This document shows, piece after piece, positions 36,247 to 45,931 of a stretch of DNA of 64,000 nt. Under the pieces are notes generated by a model. It was given only the letters and a program-made list of their open reading frames with translations. It was not told the DNA's origin and did not search any database. Position numbers and translations under genes: made by a program. This DNA is from Methylophaga sp. (lineage in GTDB: Bacteria; Pseudomonadota; Gammaproteobacteria; Nitrosococcales; Methylophagaceae). The DNA lies in the NCBI GenBank assembly GCA_002696735.1, contig NZSL01000008.1:372001-436000 (forward strand), given 5' to 3'. Positions within the stretch are counted from its first letter, which is position 1; the number at the start of each line of letters is the position of its first letter.

Positions 36247-37997
36247 AACAAATAGCCAATGAAATGAGCGCTGTCCAACTGTATAAGCGCCTGCTGACTT
36301 ATGTAAAACCCTATTGGCTGGTGTTTGGCGCCGTTATTTTGTCCATGCTGGTTTATGCCGGCAGTGAAACCGCGATGGCTGCTTTGATGAAACCGTTAAT
36401 GGACGGCAGTTTTGTCGAAAAAGATCCGTTTATTATTAAATGGATCCCCATTGCGTTAATCGCTATTTTTCTGATTCGTGGTGTCGCCAACTTTCTAACC
36501 ACCTATGGTTTAGGCTGGATCGCCCGTAATGTGATCATGACCTTGCGATCCGAAATGTTTGATCGCTTGCTGACATTACCTGCCAGCTTTTACGATAAAA
36601 GCACTTCCGGGCAGCTGATGTCCAAACTACTGTATGACGTTGAGCAGGTAGCTGATGCTGCGACGGACGCCATTCTGGTATTAGTTCGGGACACCTTGAC
36701 GATTGTTGGCCTGCTTGCCTGGATGATTTATCTGAATGGCTTGCTTTCGTTAATTATTTTACTGACGGTGCCGTTTATTGGCCTGCTGGTCTACAAAATC
36801 AGTTCACGTTTCAGACGCATCAGTAAGACCATTCAGGATTCAATGGGCGATGTCAGCCATACCTCCAGTGAAGTGATTGAAGGCCACCGTGAGGTGAAAA
36901 CGTTTGGAAGCCAACAATATGAAGCCAAACGTTTTGATAAGGTCAATCAGCTGAACCGTCGTCAACGAATGAAAAAGATCGCTACCGAAGCGACCAGCCA
37001 GCCCATTATCGAATTAATTGCCGTGCTTGGACTGGCTGTGGTGATTTATCTGGCCACCCTGCCGCAAATGCTTGAGCAGATCACCGTGGGCACCTTTATT
37101 TCCTTTATCACGGCGATGTTTATGATCCTGACACCGCTAAAACGCCTCACCAAACTCAATTCCAAACTTCAGGCCGGTATCGCAGCCGCCGATAGTGTAT
37201 TTACAATGCTGGACCAACAACCGGAAGCAGACACCGGTACAAAGCAACTGGAACGTGCCAGAGGCGATATTCGCTTTCAACAGGTGGGCTTTCAATACAA
37301 TCCAAACTCACGAAAGGTTCTGGACAATATCAGCTTTGAGGTAAAAGCCGGTCAAACCATTGCGTTTGTAGGACATTCCGGAAGTGGAAAAACTACATTG
37401 GTTAGTCTGTTACCTCGATTTTATTCACCTACAGAAGGTCAGATATTCATTGATGAAACGGATATCAGCGATCTCAAGTTGCTGGATTTACGTCAACAGA
37501 TTTCCCTGGTTAATCAGCAGGTTATTCTGTTTAACGATACGATTGCCAATAATATTACCTATGGTCAAAAAGAAGTTGTGGCTAAAGAACGTATTATTGC
37601 GGCAGCCAAAGCAGCTCATGCCTGGGAATTCATTCAGAAACTACCGGAAGGCTTGCAGACTGAAGTCGGCCAGAATGGTGTCTTATTGTCTGGTGGACAG
37701 CGACAACGACTGGCTATTGCCCGGGCGTTATTACGTGACACGCCCATTCTGATTCTTGATGAAGCCACCGCCTCACTGGACTCGGAAGCCGAACGACATA
37801 TTCAGTCAGCATTGGAAAATCTGATGCAAAGCCGAACCACATTGGTTATAGCGCATCGACTATCCACTATCGAAAAAGCCGATCTTATTGTGGTGATGCA
37901 TGATGGGCGCATTGTTGAAACCGGTACTCATCAACAATTGATCAGTAAAGGCGATCATTACGCAGAACTTCATCGACTGCAGTTTCAACAACAATAA
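36243..37997 (+). CDS. msbA: lipid A ABC flippase MsbA
   Basis: MsbA (584 aa) flips lipid A-core across the inner membrane. A six-helix transmembrane domain with the typical LPASFYDKSTSGQLMSKLLYDVEQVA is followed by an ATPase domain. That domain has Walker A in VGHSGSGKTTLVSLLPRFY, the signature LLSGGQRQRLAIARALL and Walker B ILILDEATASLD. It lies in the exbBD-msbA-lpxK-ycaR-kdsB order, so lipopolysaccharide assembly genes are co-transcribed. It shares one base with lpxK. Confidence 0.96.
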   Translation: MKQIANEMSAVQLYKRLLTYVKPYWLVFGAVILSMLVYAGSETAMAALMKPLMDGSFVEKDPFIIKWIPIALIAIFLIRGVANFLTTYGLGWIARNVIMTLRSEMFDRLLTLPASFYDKSTSGQLMSKLLYDVEQVADAATDAILVLVRDTLTIVGLLAWMIYLNGLLSLIILLTVPFIGLLVYKISSRFRRISKTIQDSMGDVSHTSSEVIEGHREVKTFGSQQYEAKRFDKVNQLNRRQRMKKIATEATSQPIIELIAVLGLAVVIYLATLPQMLEQITVGTFISFITAMFMILTPLKRLTKLNSKLQAGIAAADSVFTMLDQQPEADTGTKQLERARGDIRFQQVGFQYNPNSRKVLDNISFEVKAGQTIAFVGHSGSGKTTLVSLLPRFYSPTEGQIFIDETDISDLKLLDLRQQISLVNQQVILFNDTIANNITYGQKEVVAKERIIAAAKAAHAWEFIQKLPEGLQTEVGQNGVLLSGGQRQRLAIARALLRDTPILILDEATASLDSEAERHIQSALENLMQSRTTLVIAHRLSTIEKADLIVVMHDGRIVETGTHQQLISKGDHYAELHRLQFQQQ

Positions 37998-38977
37998 TGA
38001 AGACGGATTGGCTAACTAATAACTGGTATCGCCCCTCGTTAGTCTCACTGCTGTTACGTCCAGTCAGCTGGTTATATCGACTCATTATCAGTCTAAGACG
38101 TCAGTCATACCGAAAAGGCCTGTTCGAACAACTATCACTTCCAGTGCCCGTCATTGTAGTGGGCAATATCAGTGTTGGTGGCAGTGGTAAAACCCCTTTT
38201 GTGATCTGGCTGGCGCAATACTTACAGAATCAGGGCTGGCAACCAGGCATTATCAGTCGTGGTTATGGCGGCAAGGCAGATCATTATCCATGCAGTGTTC
38301 AGCTGAACAGTTCGGCTGCCGAAGTCGGTGATGAGCCCTTGTTAATTCATCAGCGCACTCACTGTCCAGTGGTGGTGGCTCCGGATCGGGTAGCCGCGGG
38401 GCAACAACTGTTAGCGGAAAATTCCTGTAATGTGATTATCACCGACGATGGACTGCAGCATTACCGGCTAGAGCGTGATATGGAAATCGTTATTATTGAT
38501 GCCAAACGAGGTCTGGGCAATCAATTATGTTTACCTGCTGGACCATTGCGTGAACCATTATCCCGGCTTGAAACCGTTGATTTTATTATTTTTCATGGTG
38601 AGTCCGATTCTCAGCGACTCACCATGCAACTGCAACTCCAGCAGGCAACCCAGTTAAAGAATAATAACCGCCACATATCATTAACTGAATTTGCTGAAAC
38701 CCCTGTTTATGCCGTCGCCGGAATCGGTCATCCGCAACGTTTTTTTGACCAGTTGCAACAACTCGGTTTAACCATCATTCCCCATGCATTTGCTGATCAT
38801 CATGCCTATACTGAAGCAGATTTCCAGTTTGCAGAGGCCTATCCCATACTGATGACTGAAAAAGATGCGGTAAAATGTCAGGGCTTTGCCACAGAAAACA
38901 TGTGGTATGTGCCAGCGGAAGCTAAACTCAGCCCATCACTTGGTCCAGCAATCGACAAAAAATTAAGAGAGCTTTAA
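37997..38977 (+). CDS. lpxK: tetraacyldisaccharide 4'-kinase LpxK
   Basis: LpxK (326 aa) phosphorylates the lipid A disaccharide at the 4' position. The family signature includes VIVVGNISVGGSGKTPFVIWLAQYL (P-loop), IISRGYGGKADHYP, VGDEPLLIHQRTHCPVVVAPDRVAA and ITDDGLQHYRLERDMEIVIID. It follows msbA, as in E. coli. Confidence 0.97.
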   Translation: MKTDWLTNNWYRPSLVSLLLRPVSWLYRLIISLRRQSYRKGLFEQLSLPVPVIVVGNISVGGSGKTPFVIWLAQYLQNQGWQPGIISRGYGGKADHYPCSVQLNSSAAEVGDEPLLIHQRTHCPVVVAPDRVAAGQQLLAENSCNVIITDDGLQHYRLERDMEIVIIDAKRGLGNQLCLPAGPLREPLSRLETVDFIIFHGESDSQRLTMQLQLQQATQLKNNNRHISLTEFAETPVYAVAGIGHPQRFFDQLQQLGLTIIPHAFADHHAYTEADFQFAEAYPILMTEKDAVKCQGFATENMWYVPAEAKLSPSLGPAIDKKLREL

Positions 38978-39157
38978 ATGGATAAAACCTTATTGGAAAT
39001 ACTCGCCTGCCCCGTCTGTAAGAGCAGTGTTTTATATCAGAAACAATCTCAGGAACTGGTGTGTAAAGCCTGCCGTGTGGCGTATCCCATTCGTGATGAA
39101 ATTCCGGTAATGTTAATTGATGAAGCACGCGAACTGACGGCTGAAGAAACCTACTGA
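38978..39157 (+). CDS. ycaR: YcaR/Trm112-family small zinc-ribbon-like protein
   Basis: This 59-residue protein begins [18 protein letters not shown], has a second Cys pair in [11 protein letters not shown] and ends [19 protein letters not shown]. This is the UPF0434/Trm112 family usually encoded between lpxK and kdsB. Four Cys in two CxxC pairs suggest a metal site. The ATG follows the lpxK stop directly, and the TGA overlaps the kdsB ATG (ATGA-type junction). Confidence 0.95.
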   Translation: MDKTLLEILACPVCKSSVLYQKQSQELVCKACRVAYPIRDEIPVMLIDEARELTAEETY

Positions 39158-39915
39158 TGCAATTTAAAATCATTATTCCGGCCCGCTTTGCTTCAAGCCG
39201 GCTGCCAGGTAAGCCTTTACGTCAAATCGTCGGAAAACCGATGATTCAGCATGTCTATGAAAGAGCCCTGGAAAGTGAAGCCAGTGAAGTCATTATCGCA
39301 ACAGATGATCAGCGTATTGCCGAAGCGGCAAAAAGTTTTGGTGCAGATGTCTGCATGACAAGGGATGATCATATTTCCGGCACCGATCGTTTGGCAGAAG
39401 TGGCTCAGTTAAGAGCTTTTCATGGTGATGATTTAGTAGTGAATGTACAGGGAGATGAGCCCTGTTTGCCGGCCTTGTTGATTAATCAGGTCGCCGCGGA
39501 TCTGGCCCACCATCGTGAAGCAGCCATTACTACGCTTTACAGCCCGCTTGAAGACGCTGAACAGGTATTTGATCCTAATATCGTTAAAGTGGTGGTGGAT
39601 GCTAAAGGTTATGCGATGTATTTTAGCCGCGCTCCTATTCCATGGTTACGCGAGCAATTTAATAACAAACAGCCCCTCGACAACGTCACTATGCCGCATT
39701 TAAAGCATGTTGGCATGTACGCCTATCGAGCAGATTTTTTGCATCGTTATCATGAATTACCACCTGCACCACCAGAACAATTTGAATCACTGGAACAGCT
39801 TCGAGCGCTTTACCATGGCAATCGGATACATTTGACAGAAGCCCAGGTTGATCCGGGACACGGGGTAGATACAGAGCAGGATTTACTGGCCGTAGAGGCC
39901 TTGCTCTCTCAGTAA
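39157..39915 (+). CDS. kdsB: CMP-KDO synthetase
   Basis: KdsB (252 aa) activates KDO with CTP for lipopolysaccharide core. Motifs are IIPARFASSRLPGKPLRQIVGKPMIQHVYERA, VNVQGDEPCLPALLI, YFSRAPIPW, HVGMYAYRADFL and the closing [11 protein letters not shown]. It ends inside the 3' end of a convergent small gene. Confidence 0.97.
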   Translation: MQFKIIIPARFASSRLPGKPLRQIVGKPMIQHVYERALESEASEVIIATDDQRIAEAAKSFGADVCMTRDDHISGTDRLAEVAQLRAFHGDDLVVNVQGDEPCLPALLINQVAADLAHHREAAITTLYSPLEDAEQVFDPNIVKVVVDAKGYAMYFSRAPIPWLREQFNNKQPLDNVTMPHLKHVGMYAYRADFLHRYHELPPAPPEQFESLEQLRALYHGNRIHLTEAQVDPGHGVDTEQDLLAVEALLSQ

Positions 39916-40176
39916 TTGATCCAGACCGGCTGAGACTAATTCAGCATGTAACTCACCTTCACCGTCAAAAACCGGTAAAACATGGGTCACAGGAACCGGA
40001 CGATGCCCTTCTCCGTATTGTGTTGGCTGGATATTACTGTCCTGATTGAGCTCCTGTAATACCAGCTCACAGCCATCCAGCAACTCAATAATTTCACAGC
40101 GTTGATGATGGTATACGACTTGCTGACCAATAAGGTTCAGCAAGTCGTCACAGCTAAATTTATGATTCCTTGGCAT
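39883..40176 (-). CDS. conserved-looking small protein downstream of rne, function unknown
   Basis: This ORF gives 97 residues from ATG 40176 ([19 protein letters not shown]). The sequence [24 protein letters not shown] followed by [28 protein letters not shown] looks like a compact beta-rich domain. The longer ORF to 40248 only reads the rne tail repeats in another frame. It overlaps the rne stop by 17 bases and kdsB by 33 bases in the opposite direction. Overlap with rne suggests co-translation with RNase E. I do not recognise the family. Confidence 0.7.
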   Translation of the reverse strand: MPRNHKFSCDDLLNLIGQQVVYHHQRCEIIELLDGCELVLQELNQDSNIQPTQYGEGHRPVPVTHVLPVFDGEGELHAELVSAGLDQLLREQGLYGQ

Positions 40177-42580
40177 CTGCTTTAGGACTCTCTTCAGTTG
40201 GTTTTGGTTTTTCAACTGGTTTTGGTTTTTCAACCTTCTGAGTCTCATTATCAGCCGAAGCAGGATTTTTTTCTACTTCTTTTGTTTCACGGTTTTCTTT
40301 ATCTTTTGCAGGTGCTCCGCGGCGGCGACGGTTATTAGTCGATGCTCCGGTGCTGGTACGCGAACGACGTGGTGCAGATTTAGCCGGAATTTTGTTGCCG
40401 TCTACTTCTGGCTCCGTCGATACTGGAATAGCATTGCCATTGATTTCCGGTTCTGGTTCAGGGATAGCATTACCATTCACTTCTGGTGGAGGTGTCGGAA
40501 TGGCATTGCCCTTTTCCGGACGTTCCACTTTTTCAGAAGTTTCAGAGTTCTCAGTCGCTACTGTTCCCGCCGCTGCGGCATCGCCTTCACCACGTCCGCG
40601 ACGACGACGTCCGCCCCGACGTGAACGTTTGGCATTGGGATTACGCGCTTTTTCATCTCCCGCAGCCTCAGCTGCAGGTTTCTCATCTGCGGTGGCAACT
40701 TTTGTGGATGCTTCCGCTGGTTTGATATTTTTCTCCTCTTCACCGGCAGCATTTTCAGGCCGACGGGGACGATTATTATTACGTCGGTTGGTATTATTTC
40801 GTCCTCGACTACGACGATTTTGATTACGGGTTTCTTTTTCCACATCAGTCTCTTTAACAACAGAAGCGGGGTTATTCACTTCTGGTTCTTCTACCGGAGC
40901 ACCGGTTAAAACACCTAACAGTCGTTTTAACAGACTTGGCTTACGTTCAGCCGCTGCTGCAGGTTTAATAATCGGTGCAGGAGCAATAGGGGCAATACCG
41001 GTAACAGCAGGCTGTTCCATAACCGGTTTTTCTTTTAACACTACGGTTGCTTCAATTTCAGGCGTCGTAATCAGCTGATGGCTGCTGGTCTGTTTTTCAT
41101 TGCCATCTTTAATACGTTCGATATCGTAATGTGGTGTTTCCAGATGCGGATTGGGAATCAATACCAAACGCACGCCATGACGTTTTTCAATCGTATCAAT
41201 CTGGGCACGTTTTTCATTCAGCATGAAAGTTGCCACAGAAACCGGTAATTGAATTACCAGCTGGCTGACGCTGTCTTTTGTCGCTTCTTCTTCAACCAGT
41301 CTTAATACGGCTAAACCTAAAGATTCTACGCCACGAACATGGCCTAAACCGGCACAACGAGGACAGACTTCCTGATGTGCATCTCCCAAAGCAGGCCGTA
41401 AACGCTGACGTGACATTTCCAGTAAACCAAACCGTGAAATTCGGCCAATCTGAACGCGAGCACGATCTGATTTTAGATGGTCACGCAGACGATTTTCCAC
41501 CTCACGTTGATTACGGGTAGGTCCCATATCAATAAAGTCGATAACCACCAGTCCACCCAAATCACGCAAGCGTAATTGACGGGCAATTTCCTCAGCTGCT
41601 TCCAGATTGGTATTCAGTGCCGTTTCCTCGATATCGCCGCCCTTATTGGCACGCGCCGAGTTGACGTCAATTGAAATCAACGCTTCAGTGGGATCGATTA
41701 CCAGAGCGCCACCGGAAGGCAGTCGCACTTCATGACGGAAAGCGCTTTCAATCTGGCTTTCCAGCTGGTAACGGGTAAACAACGGAACTTTGTCCTGGTA
41801 GAGCTTGAATTTGCTCAATTCATGCGGCATGACCATGCGCATGAAGTCATAACCAGTTTGATAAACTTCTGGTGAATCCACCAGAATCTCACCAATGTCT
41901 TTACGCAAATAGTCACGTAACGCACGAATGATGATGTTACTTTCCTGATACACCAGAAATGGCGCATTACGGTCTTTGGTGGCAACATCAATAGCTGTCC
42001 AAAGCTGGACAAGGTATTCAAGATCCCACTGCAGTTCTTCGGTTTGTTTACCGACGCCGGCAGTGCGAACAATCATGCCCATGCCATCAGGAACTTCCAG
42101 ATCGCGCAAGGCTTCTTGCAGTTCCGCACGTTCATCGCCTTCAATCCGGCGTGAAATTCCACCGGCACGTGGGCTATTAGGCATTAAAACCAGATAACGG
42201 CCGGCCAGGCTGATAAATGTGGTGAGGGCTGCGCCTTTGTTACCACGTTCTTCTTTTTCAATCTGAATGACCAGTTCCTGGCCAACTGAAAGCACATCCT
42301 GCACATTGATTCGGCCGTTGTTTTCGCCGTCATCCTTGTTTTGTCGGAAATAACTTTTACTGATTTCTTTAAGTGGCAGAAAGCCTTGACGTTCAGAACC
42401 GTATTCAACAAAAACCGCTTCGAGACTCGGTTCTACACGAGTGATTTTACCTTTGTAAATATTACCTTTTTTCTGTTCTCTGGAAGGAGTATCGATATCT
42501 AGATCGAACAAGCGCTGGCCATCGACCATCGCAACACGCAACTCTTCTTCGTGTGTTGCGTTAATTAAAATTCGTTTCAT
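40160..42580 (-). CDS. rne: ribonuclease E
   Basis: RNase E (806 aa) is the degradosome endonuclease. The catalytic half has S1 ([32 protein letters not shown]), 5' sensor and DNase I-like domains with catalytic Asp in [54 protein letters not shown] sequence, and a zinc link in [10 protein letters not shown]. The C-terminal half is disordered and basic, with Arg clusters near residues 600-660. Residues about 691-732 hold four GN(A/K)IP repeats. It is shorter than the E. coli enzyme (1061 aa). A long structured 5' region precedes it. Confidence 0.96.
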   Translation of the reverse strand: MKRILINATHEEELRVAMVDGQRLFDLDIDTPSREQKKGNIYKGKITRVEPSLEAVFVEYGSERQGFLPLKEISKSYFRQNKDDGENNGRINVQDVLSVGQELVIQIEKEERGNKGAALTTFISLAGRYLVLMPNSPRAGGISRRIEGDERAELQEALRDLEVPDGMGMIVRTAGVGKQTEELQWDLEYLVQLWTAIDVATKDRNAPFLVYQESNIIIRALRDYLRKDIGEILVDSPEVYQTGYDFMRMVMPHELSKFKLYQDKVPLFTRYQLESQIESAFRHEVRLPSGGALVIDPTEALISIDVNSARANKGGDIEETALNTNLEAAEEIARQLRLRDLGGLVVIDFIDMGPTRNQREVENRLRDHLKSDRARVQIGRISRFGLLEMSRQRLRPALGDAHQEVCPRCAGLGHVRGVESLGLAVLRLVEEEATKDSVSQLVIQLPVSVATFMLNEKRAQIDTIEKRHGVRLVLIPNPHLETPHYDIERIKDGNEKQTSSHQLITTPEIEATVVLKEKPVMEQPAVTGIAPIAPAPIIKPAAAAERKPSLLKRLLGVLTGAPVEEPEVNNPASVVKETDVEKETRNQNRRSRGRNNTNRRNNNRPRRPENAAGEEEKNIKPAEASTKVATADEKPAAEAAGDEKARNPNAKRSRRGGRRRRGRGEGDAAAAGTVATENSETSEKVERPEKGNAIPTPPPEVNGNAIPEPEPEINGNAIPVSTEPEVDGNKIPAKSAPRRSRTSTGASTNNRRRRGAPAKDKENRETKEVEKNPASADNETQKVEKPKPVEKPKPTEESPKADAKES

Positions 42581-43124
42581 TCATAAACCTCAGTTAGAGG
42601 TTCACGCGTCAGTTACAGTCAGTAAGCCGGGCGGCATCAGCCTGCCCAGGACATCCAGAACGGCGTTTTATCAGCAATATAATCAACTAGTTGGGCACTG
42701 CCAGTATCGAATCAACAGATCACTGGTCCATTTATACAATGTCATCACATTGTGGCTGCAATAGGGTTCTGCAACGCTACATAACGTCGTGTGACTCTCT
42801 TTAGTCACAGTACGTTTGATTATTTACTTCGTCGCCCTGTCTTGTACATTTTTTGCTATTTGTTTTGCTGTAGCCAGACGTGGGAACCATCTTATTCTTA
42901 AAAACAAGCTCCTTATGCGGAGCCCTGCATCACTGAACCCCTGTTCAGCGTATTCAAATTCGTTTCGTGTCCTTAGCCGCATCAACCCCATTTCTAGGGG
43001 GAGCGACGTTTGCTTAGGTCTCATCGCCAGAAAGCCGGTATACTGACCTCATTTTACGTACAGACCAACGGCAAAATATATCAGTACGCAACCACATCAG
43101 CAAGAAATAACCTTACAATATTTT
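42581..43124. promoter_or_regulatory. gene-free divergent rne / rluC region, likely long rne 5' leader
   Basis: These 544 bases hold no credible gene. Reading the minus strand towards rne, several stem-loops occur: CTGAACAGGGGTTCAG (42933-42948), the GCTCC...GGAGC terminator-like stem at 42908-42923, GTGACT...AGTCAC (42791-42808), CAATG...CATTG near 42737-42752, and a GC-rich stem at 42629-42647. In E. coli the rne 5' leader is long and folded and lets RNase E cleave its own message. This leader is probably the equivalent (inference), although I could not match the Rfam rne5 pattern by eye. Confidence 0.5.
42900..42923 (-). terminator. terminator-like hairpin inside the rne upstream region
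   Basis: On the minus strand GCTCC-GCATAA-GGAGC is followed by TTGTTTTT. It is about 320 bases upstream of rne. It could end a small RNA or attenuate rne transcription. The stem is only 5 bp, so strength is modest. A second hairpin sits 10 bases before it. Confidence 0.5.
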
Positions 43125-44081
43125 ATGGCGAATTCTCCACCAGCACCACCAAGCGTTCAATTTATCGATATTCGGGCCGATCAGGCAGGCCAACGTATTG
43201 ATAATTTTTTGATTACATTGGAAAAAGGCGTTCCGAAAAGCCGGATTTATCGTGCCTTGCGCAAAGGCGAGGTTCGGGTTAATAAAGGTCGCATTAAACA
43301 GACCTATCGACTACAAGCTGGTGATCAGGTAAGGGTTCCTCCGCTCAGGGTCAGTGAGAAAGTTGTTATTACCGAGTTATCCGACTCACTTACCGATGCA
43401 CTTGAAAGCGCAATTCTCATGGAAGATGATGACATACTGGTGATAAATAAACCTGCAGGTCTGGCGGTTCATGCAGGTAGTCAGATCCAATTGGGCGTCA
43501 TTGAAGCCATGCGCATTATACGTCCTGAAAATCGCTTTGTTGAATTGGTACACCGCCTGGATCGTGACACCTCAGGTTGTCTGGTGCTGGCAAAAAGCCG
43601 TACCGCGCTATTAAATCTGCAGCAGCAAATGAAAGACTCTGAAACCGATAAGCGTTATCTTACCTTAACCAGAGGCAAGTGGCCTGCACAGGAAAACATT
43701 GTTGATTTGGCATTACAAAAAAATTCGCTGAGTTCTGGCGAGCGCATGGTGGTGCCGGATATTAATGGTAAAAAATCCAAAACCTTATTTGAGGTAAAAC
43801 AGGAGTTTTCTGGCTGCCAGCTGGTTGCTGCAAAACTCTACACCGGACGTACACATCAGATCCGTGTGCATAGCGCCAGCCAGTCACATCCGGTAGCTGG
43901 TGATGAAAAGTACGGCGATCGTGAATTTAACAAACGTCTCAGACAATTTGGTTTAAAACGCATGTTTCTGCATGCTTGGCAGCTTTCGCTCAAACACCCG
44001 ATAACGGATGAACCATTAACCTTTAACGCAGAACTGCCCGATACGCTAAAAGACGTTTTAAAACAATTGGAAAAGCAGTGA
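43125..44081 (+). CDS. rluC: 23S rRNA pseudouridine synthase RluC
   Basis: RluC (318 aa) makes pseudouridine in 23S rRNA (955/2504/2580 in E. coli). An N-terminal S4 domain (QRIDNFLITLEKGVPKSRIYRALRKGEVRVNKGRIKQTYRLQAGDQVRVPP) is followed by the catalytic domain, with Asp in HRLDRDTSGCLVLAKS and the GRTHQIRVH motif. It is divergent from rne, the usual gammaproteobacterial arrangement. Confidence 0.96.
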   Translation: MANSPPAPPSVQFIDIRADQAGQRIDNFLITLEKGVPKSRIYRALRKGEVRVNKGRIKQTYRLQAGDQVRVPPLRVSEKVVITELSDSLTDALESAILMEDDDILVINKPAGLAVHAGSQIQLGVIEAMRIIRPENRFVELVHRLDRDTSGCLVLAKSRTALLNLQQQMKDSETDKRYLTLTRGKWPAQENIVDLALQKNSLSSGERMVVPDINGKKSKTLFEVKQEFSGCQLVAAKLYTGRTHQIRVHSASQSHPVAGDEKYGDREFNKRLRQFGLKRMFLHAWQLSLKHPITDEPLTFNAELPDTLKDVLKQLEKQ

Positions 44082-44743
44082 TGAGTCAGTATCAAATGAT
44101 CGTTTTTGACTGGGATGGCACCCTGATGGATTCCACCAGCCATATCGTTTTCTGTATGCGCGAAGCCATTCATAAACTGCAACTCTCGCCATTAACTGAT
44201 AATGCAATCAGTCAGATTATTGGTTTGGGTTTACCAGAAGCCGTCCGCACCCTATATCCACACAGCACCGATGCAGATATTCAGCGGCTGGCAATGGCTT
44301 ATCGAGAAATCTGGCTGGATCATCCACATGAGTCGCCGATGTTTGATAATGCTGTCGAGTTATTGCACAAACTGGCAAATCAGAATATTTTCCTCGGTGT
44401 GGCAACCGGTAAAGGACGACGCGGTCTGGACAAAGTCCTCGCTGCCACGGGTTTAGCAGATTTATTTACCGCAACGCGTTGTGCTGATGAATGTCATTCC
44501 AAACCGCATCCGCAAATGCTTGAAGAATTAATAAGCTTCTGTGGCGTTGAAGCAGATGCCACTATGATGATTGGTGATACCGAGTTTGATTTGCTGATGG
44601 CCCATAATGCCAAAGCAAAAAGTGTTGCGGTAACACACGGGGCACATGCTCTGGAAAGGTTGCAGGCCTGCGAGCCACTGCATATTGTTGATGACTTATT
44701 TGCGTTGGATGACTGGTTGCATGGCAACAACGTGCGCTTTTGA
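44081..44743 (+). CDS. HAD-family hydrolase (phosphoglycolate phosphatase-like)
   Basis: This 220-residue HAD phosphatase has motif I FDWDGTLMDS, motif II VATGK, and motif III/IV SKPHPQMLEE with MIGDTEFDLLMAHNA. It follows rluC as in many gammaproteobacteria, where it is annotated as a Gph-like phosphatase. The substrate cannot be read from the sequence. I start at ATG 44081, which overlaps the rluC TGA. A GTG one codon earlier is also possible. Confidence 0.9.
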   Translation: MSQYQMIVFDWDGTLMDSTSHIVFCMREAIHKLQLSPLTDNAISQIIGLGLPEAVRTLYPHSTDADIQRLAMAYREIWLDHPHESPMFDNAVELLHKLANQNIFLGVATGKGRRGLDKVLAATGLADLFTATRCADECHSKPHPQMLEELISFCGVEADATMMIGDTEFDLLMAHNAKAKSVAVTHGAHALERLQACEPLHIVDDLFALDDWLHGNNVRF

Positions 44744-44786
44744 TTATGATGTGACCCACTAACTTTATAGTTCAGGATGAAACCTA

Positions 44787-45770
44787 ATGGCAACTTTTGG
44801 CGACTTTCCACCAGAACACAAACAAGATCCACAGAACACTTCACCGCAAAATGACCAGTGGGAACGCAAAATTCTGCAGGATCTTGCATTCGCTGCCATC
44901 AAAGAGCAGCGCGCAACACGCCGCTGGGGATACCTGTTCAAATTTCTGGTATTACTGTATTTCGTCGCTATCTTCCTGATGACTAGGCCTTTTGGCGAGA
45001 GTGATCTGCCATCAGGCCCACATACGGCATTAGTTGATGTGAGTGGTGTTATTGCACCGGATATGGAAGCCAGTGCCGATCGGGTTGTCACCGGTATCCG
45101 TGAAGCTTTCGAAAGTCCACAGGCCAAAGCATTAATCCTCCGCATGAATACTCCTGGCGGCAGCCCGGTTCAGTCGGGAATCATCAACGATGAAATCACC
45201 CGTTTGCGGGCAACACGCCCTGATTTCCCTGTTTATGCTGTCATTCAGGATGTCTGCGCTTCAGGCGGATATTATATCGCCGTGGCCGCCAATGAAATTT
45301 ATGCCGATAAAGCCAGTATTGTTGGTTCAATTGGCGTTCGTATGGATAGCTTTGGTTTCACCGAAGCAATGGATAAAGTAGGCGTGGAACGACGTTCATT
45401 AACAGCCGGTGAAAATAAAGCTTTCCTCGATCCGTTTATGCCACTTAAGGAAAGAGATGTTGAGCATGCCCATGAAATGCTCAACAATATCCACCAGCAG
45501 TTTATTGATGTCGTCAAAACTGGCCGAGGGGATCGTTTAAAAGATAATGCTGAAATTTTCTCCGGATTGTTCTGGTCGGGTGAGCAGGCGCTTGAATTAG
45601 GTTTGATTGATGGACTGGCCAATAGCAGTACCGTTGCCAGAGACATTGTCGGCGCCGAAGAACTTGTCGATTACACACCCCGCCCAAGCTATCTGGATCG
45701 CTTTGCCGGCAGCCTCGGTGTGAAAATCAGTGAAATTCTGCTGAGTAGTCAATATTGGAATCTTCGTTAA
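44787..45770 (+). CDS. sppA: signal peptide peptidase SppA, short form
   Basis: This S49 protease (327 aa) degrades cleaved signal peptides in the inner membrane. One membrane helix lies at about 52-66 (LFKFLVLLYFVAIFL). The catalytic Ser lies in VCASGGYYIAVAANEIYADKASIVGSIGV, and a conserved Lys follows. It is half the length of E. coli SppA (67 kDa), matching the single-domain form common in other gammaproteobacteria. The stop overlaps the start of a small ORF. Confidence 0.93.
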   Translation: MATFGDFPPEHKQDPQNTSPQNDQWERKILQDLAFAAIKEQRATRRWGYLFKFLVLLYFVAIFLMTRPFGESDLPSGPHTALVDVSGVIAPDMEASADRVVTGIREAFESPQAKALILRMNTPGGSPVQSGIINDEITRLRATRPDFPVYAVIQDVCASGGYYIAVAANEIYADKASIVGSIGVRMDSFGFTEAMDKVGVERRSLTAGENKAFLDPFMPLKERDVEHAHEMLNNIHQQFIDVVKTGRGDRLKDNAEIFSGLFWSGEQALELGLIDGLANSSTVARDIVGAEELVDYTPRPSYLDRFAGSLGVKISEILLSSQYWNLR

Positions 45771-45931
45771 TGGAAACTAACCATCTCAATGAATCAGAGA
45801 CCAAGGCCTTAGCCGAGCGCGAAGAATTATTCCGCTATGCAGACCTGAATCATCCTTTAATAGCCATGCTGTTTGCCGAGGCATCAATAGACAAGCTGAC
45901 TCCTGATGAAACGGATAAAGCATGGCTCTGA
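45770..45931 (+). CDS. small 53-residue ORF coupled between sppA and the HDOD gene
   Basis: The frame opens with ATG inside the sppA TAA (TAATG) and stops with TGA at 45929-45931, 10 bases into the HDOD gene. The product starts METNHLNESETKALAE, then EELFRYADLNHPLIAMLFAEA, ending DKAWL. It is acidic and probably helical. Overlap at both ends suggests real translational coupling. I do not recognise a family. It could be missed by automatic gene finders because of its size. Confidence 0.55.
   Translation: METNHLNESETKALAEREELFRYADLNHPLIAMLFAEASIDKLTPDETDKAWL

Noticed and set aside
40350..40823. A 157-codon plus-strand ORF opposite the rne tail.
   Set aside because: Antisense of the low-complexity RNase E C-terminus, with no ribosome site or domain.
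42824..43024. Overlapping 66- and 76-codon ORFs in the rne/rluC gap.
   Set aside because: No ribosome sites or coding pattern; the region is better explained as a structured leader.
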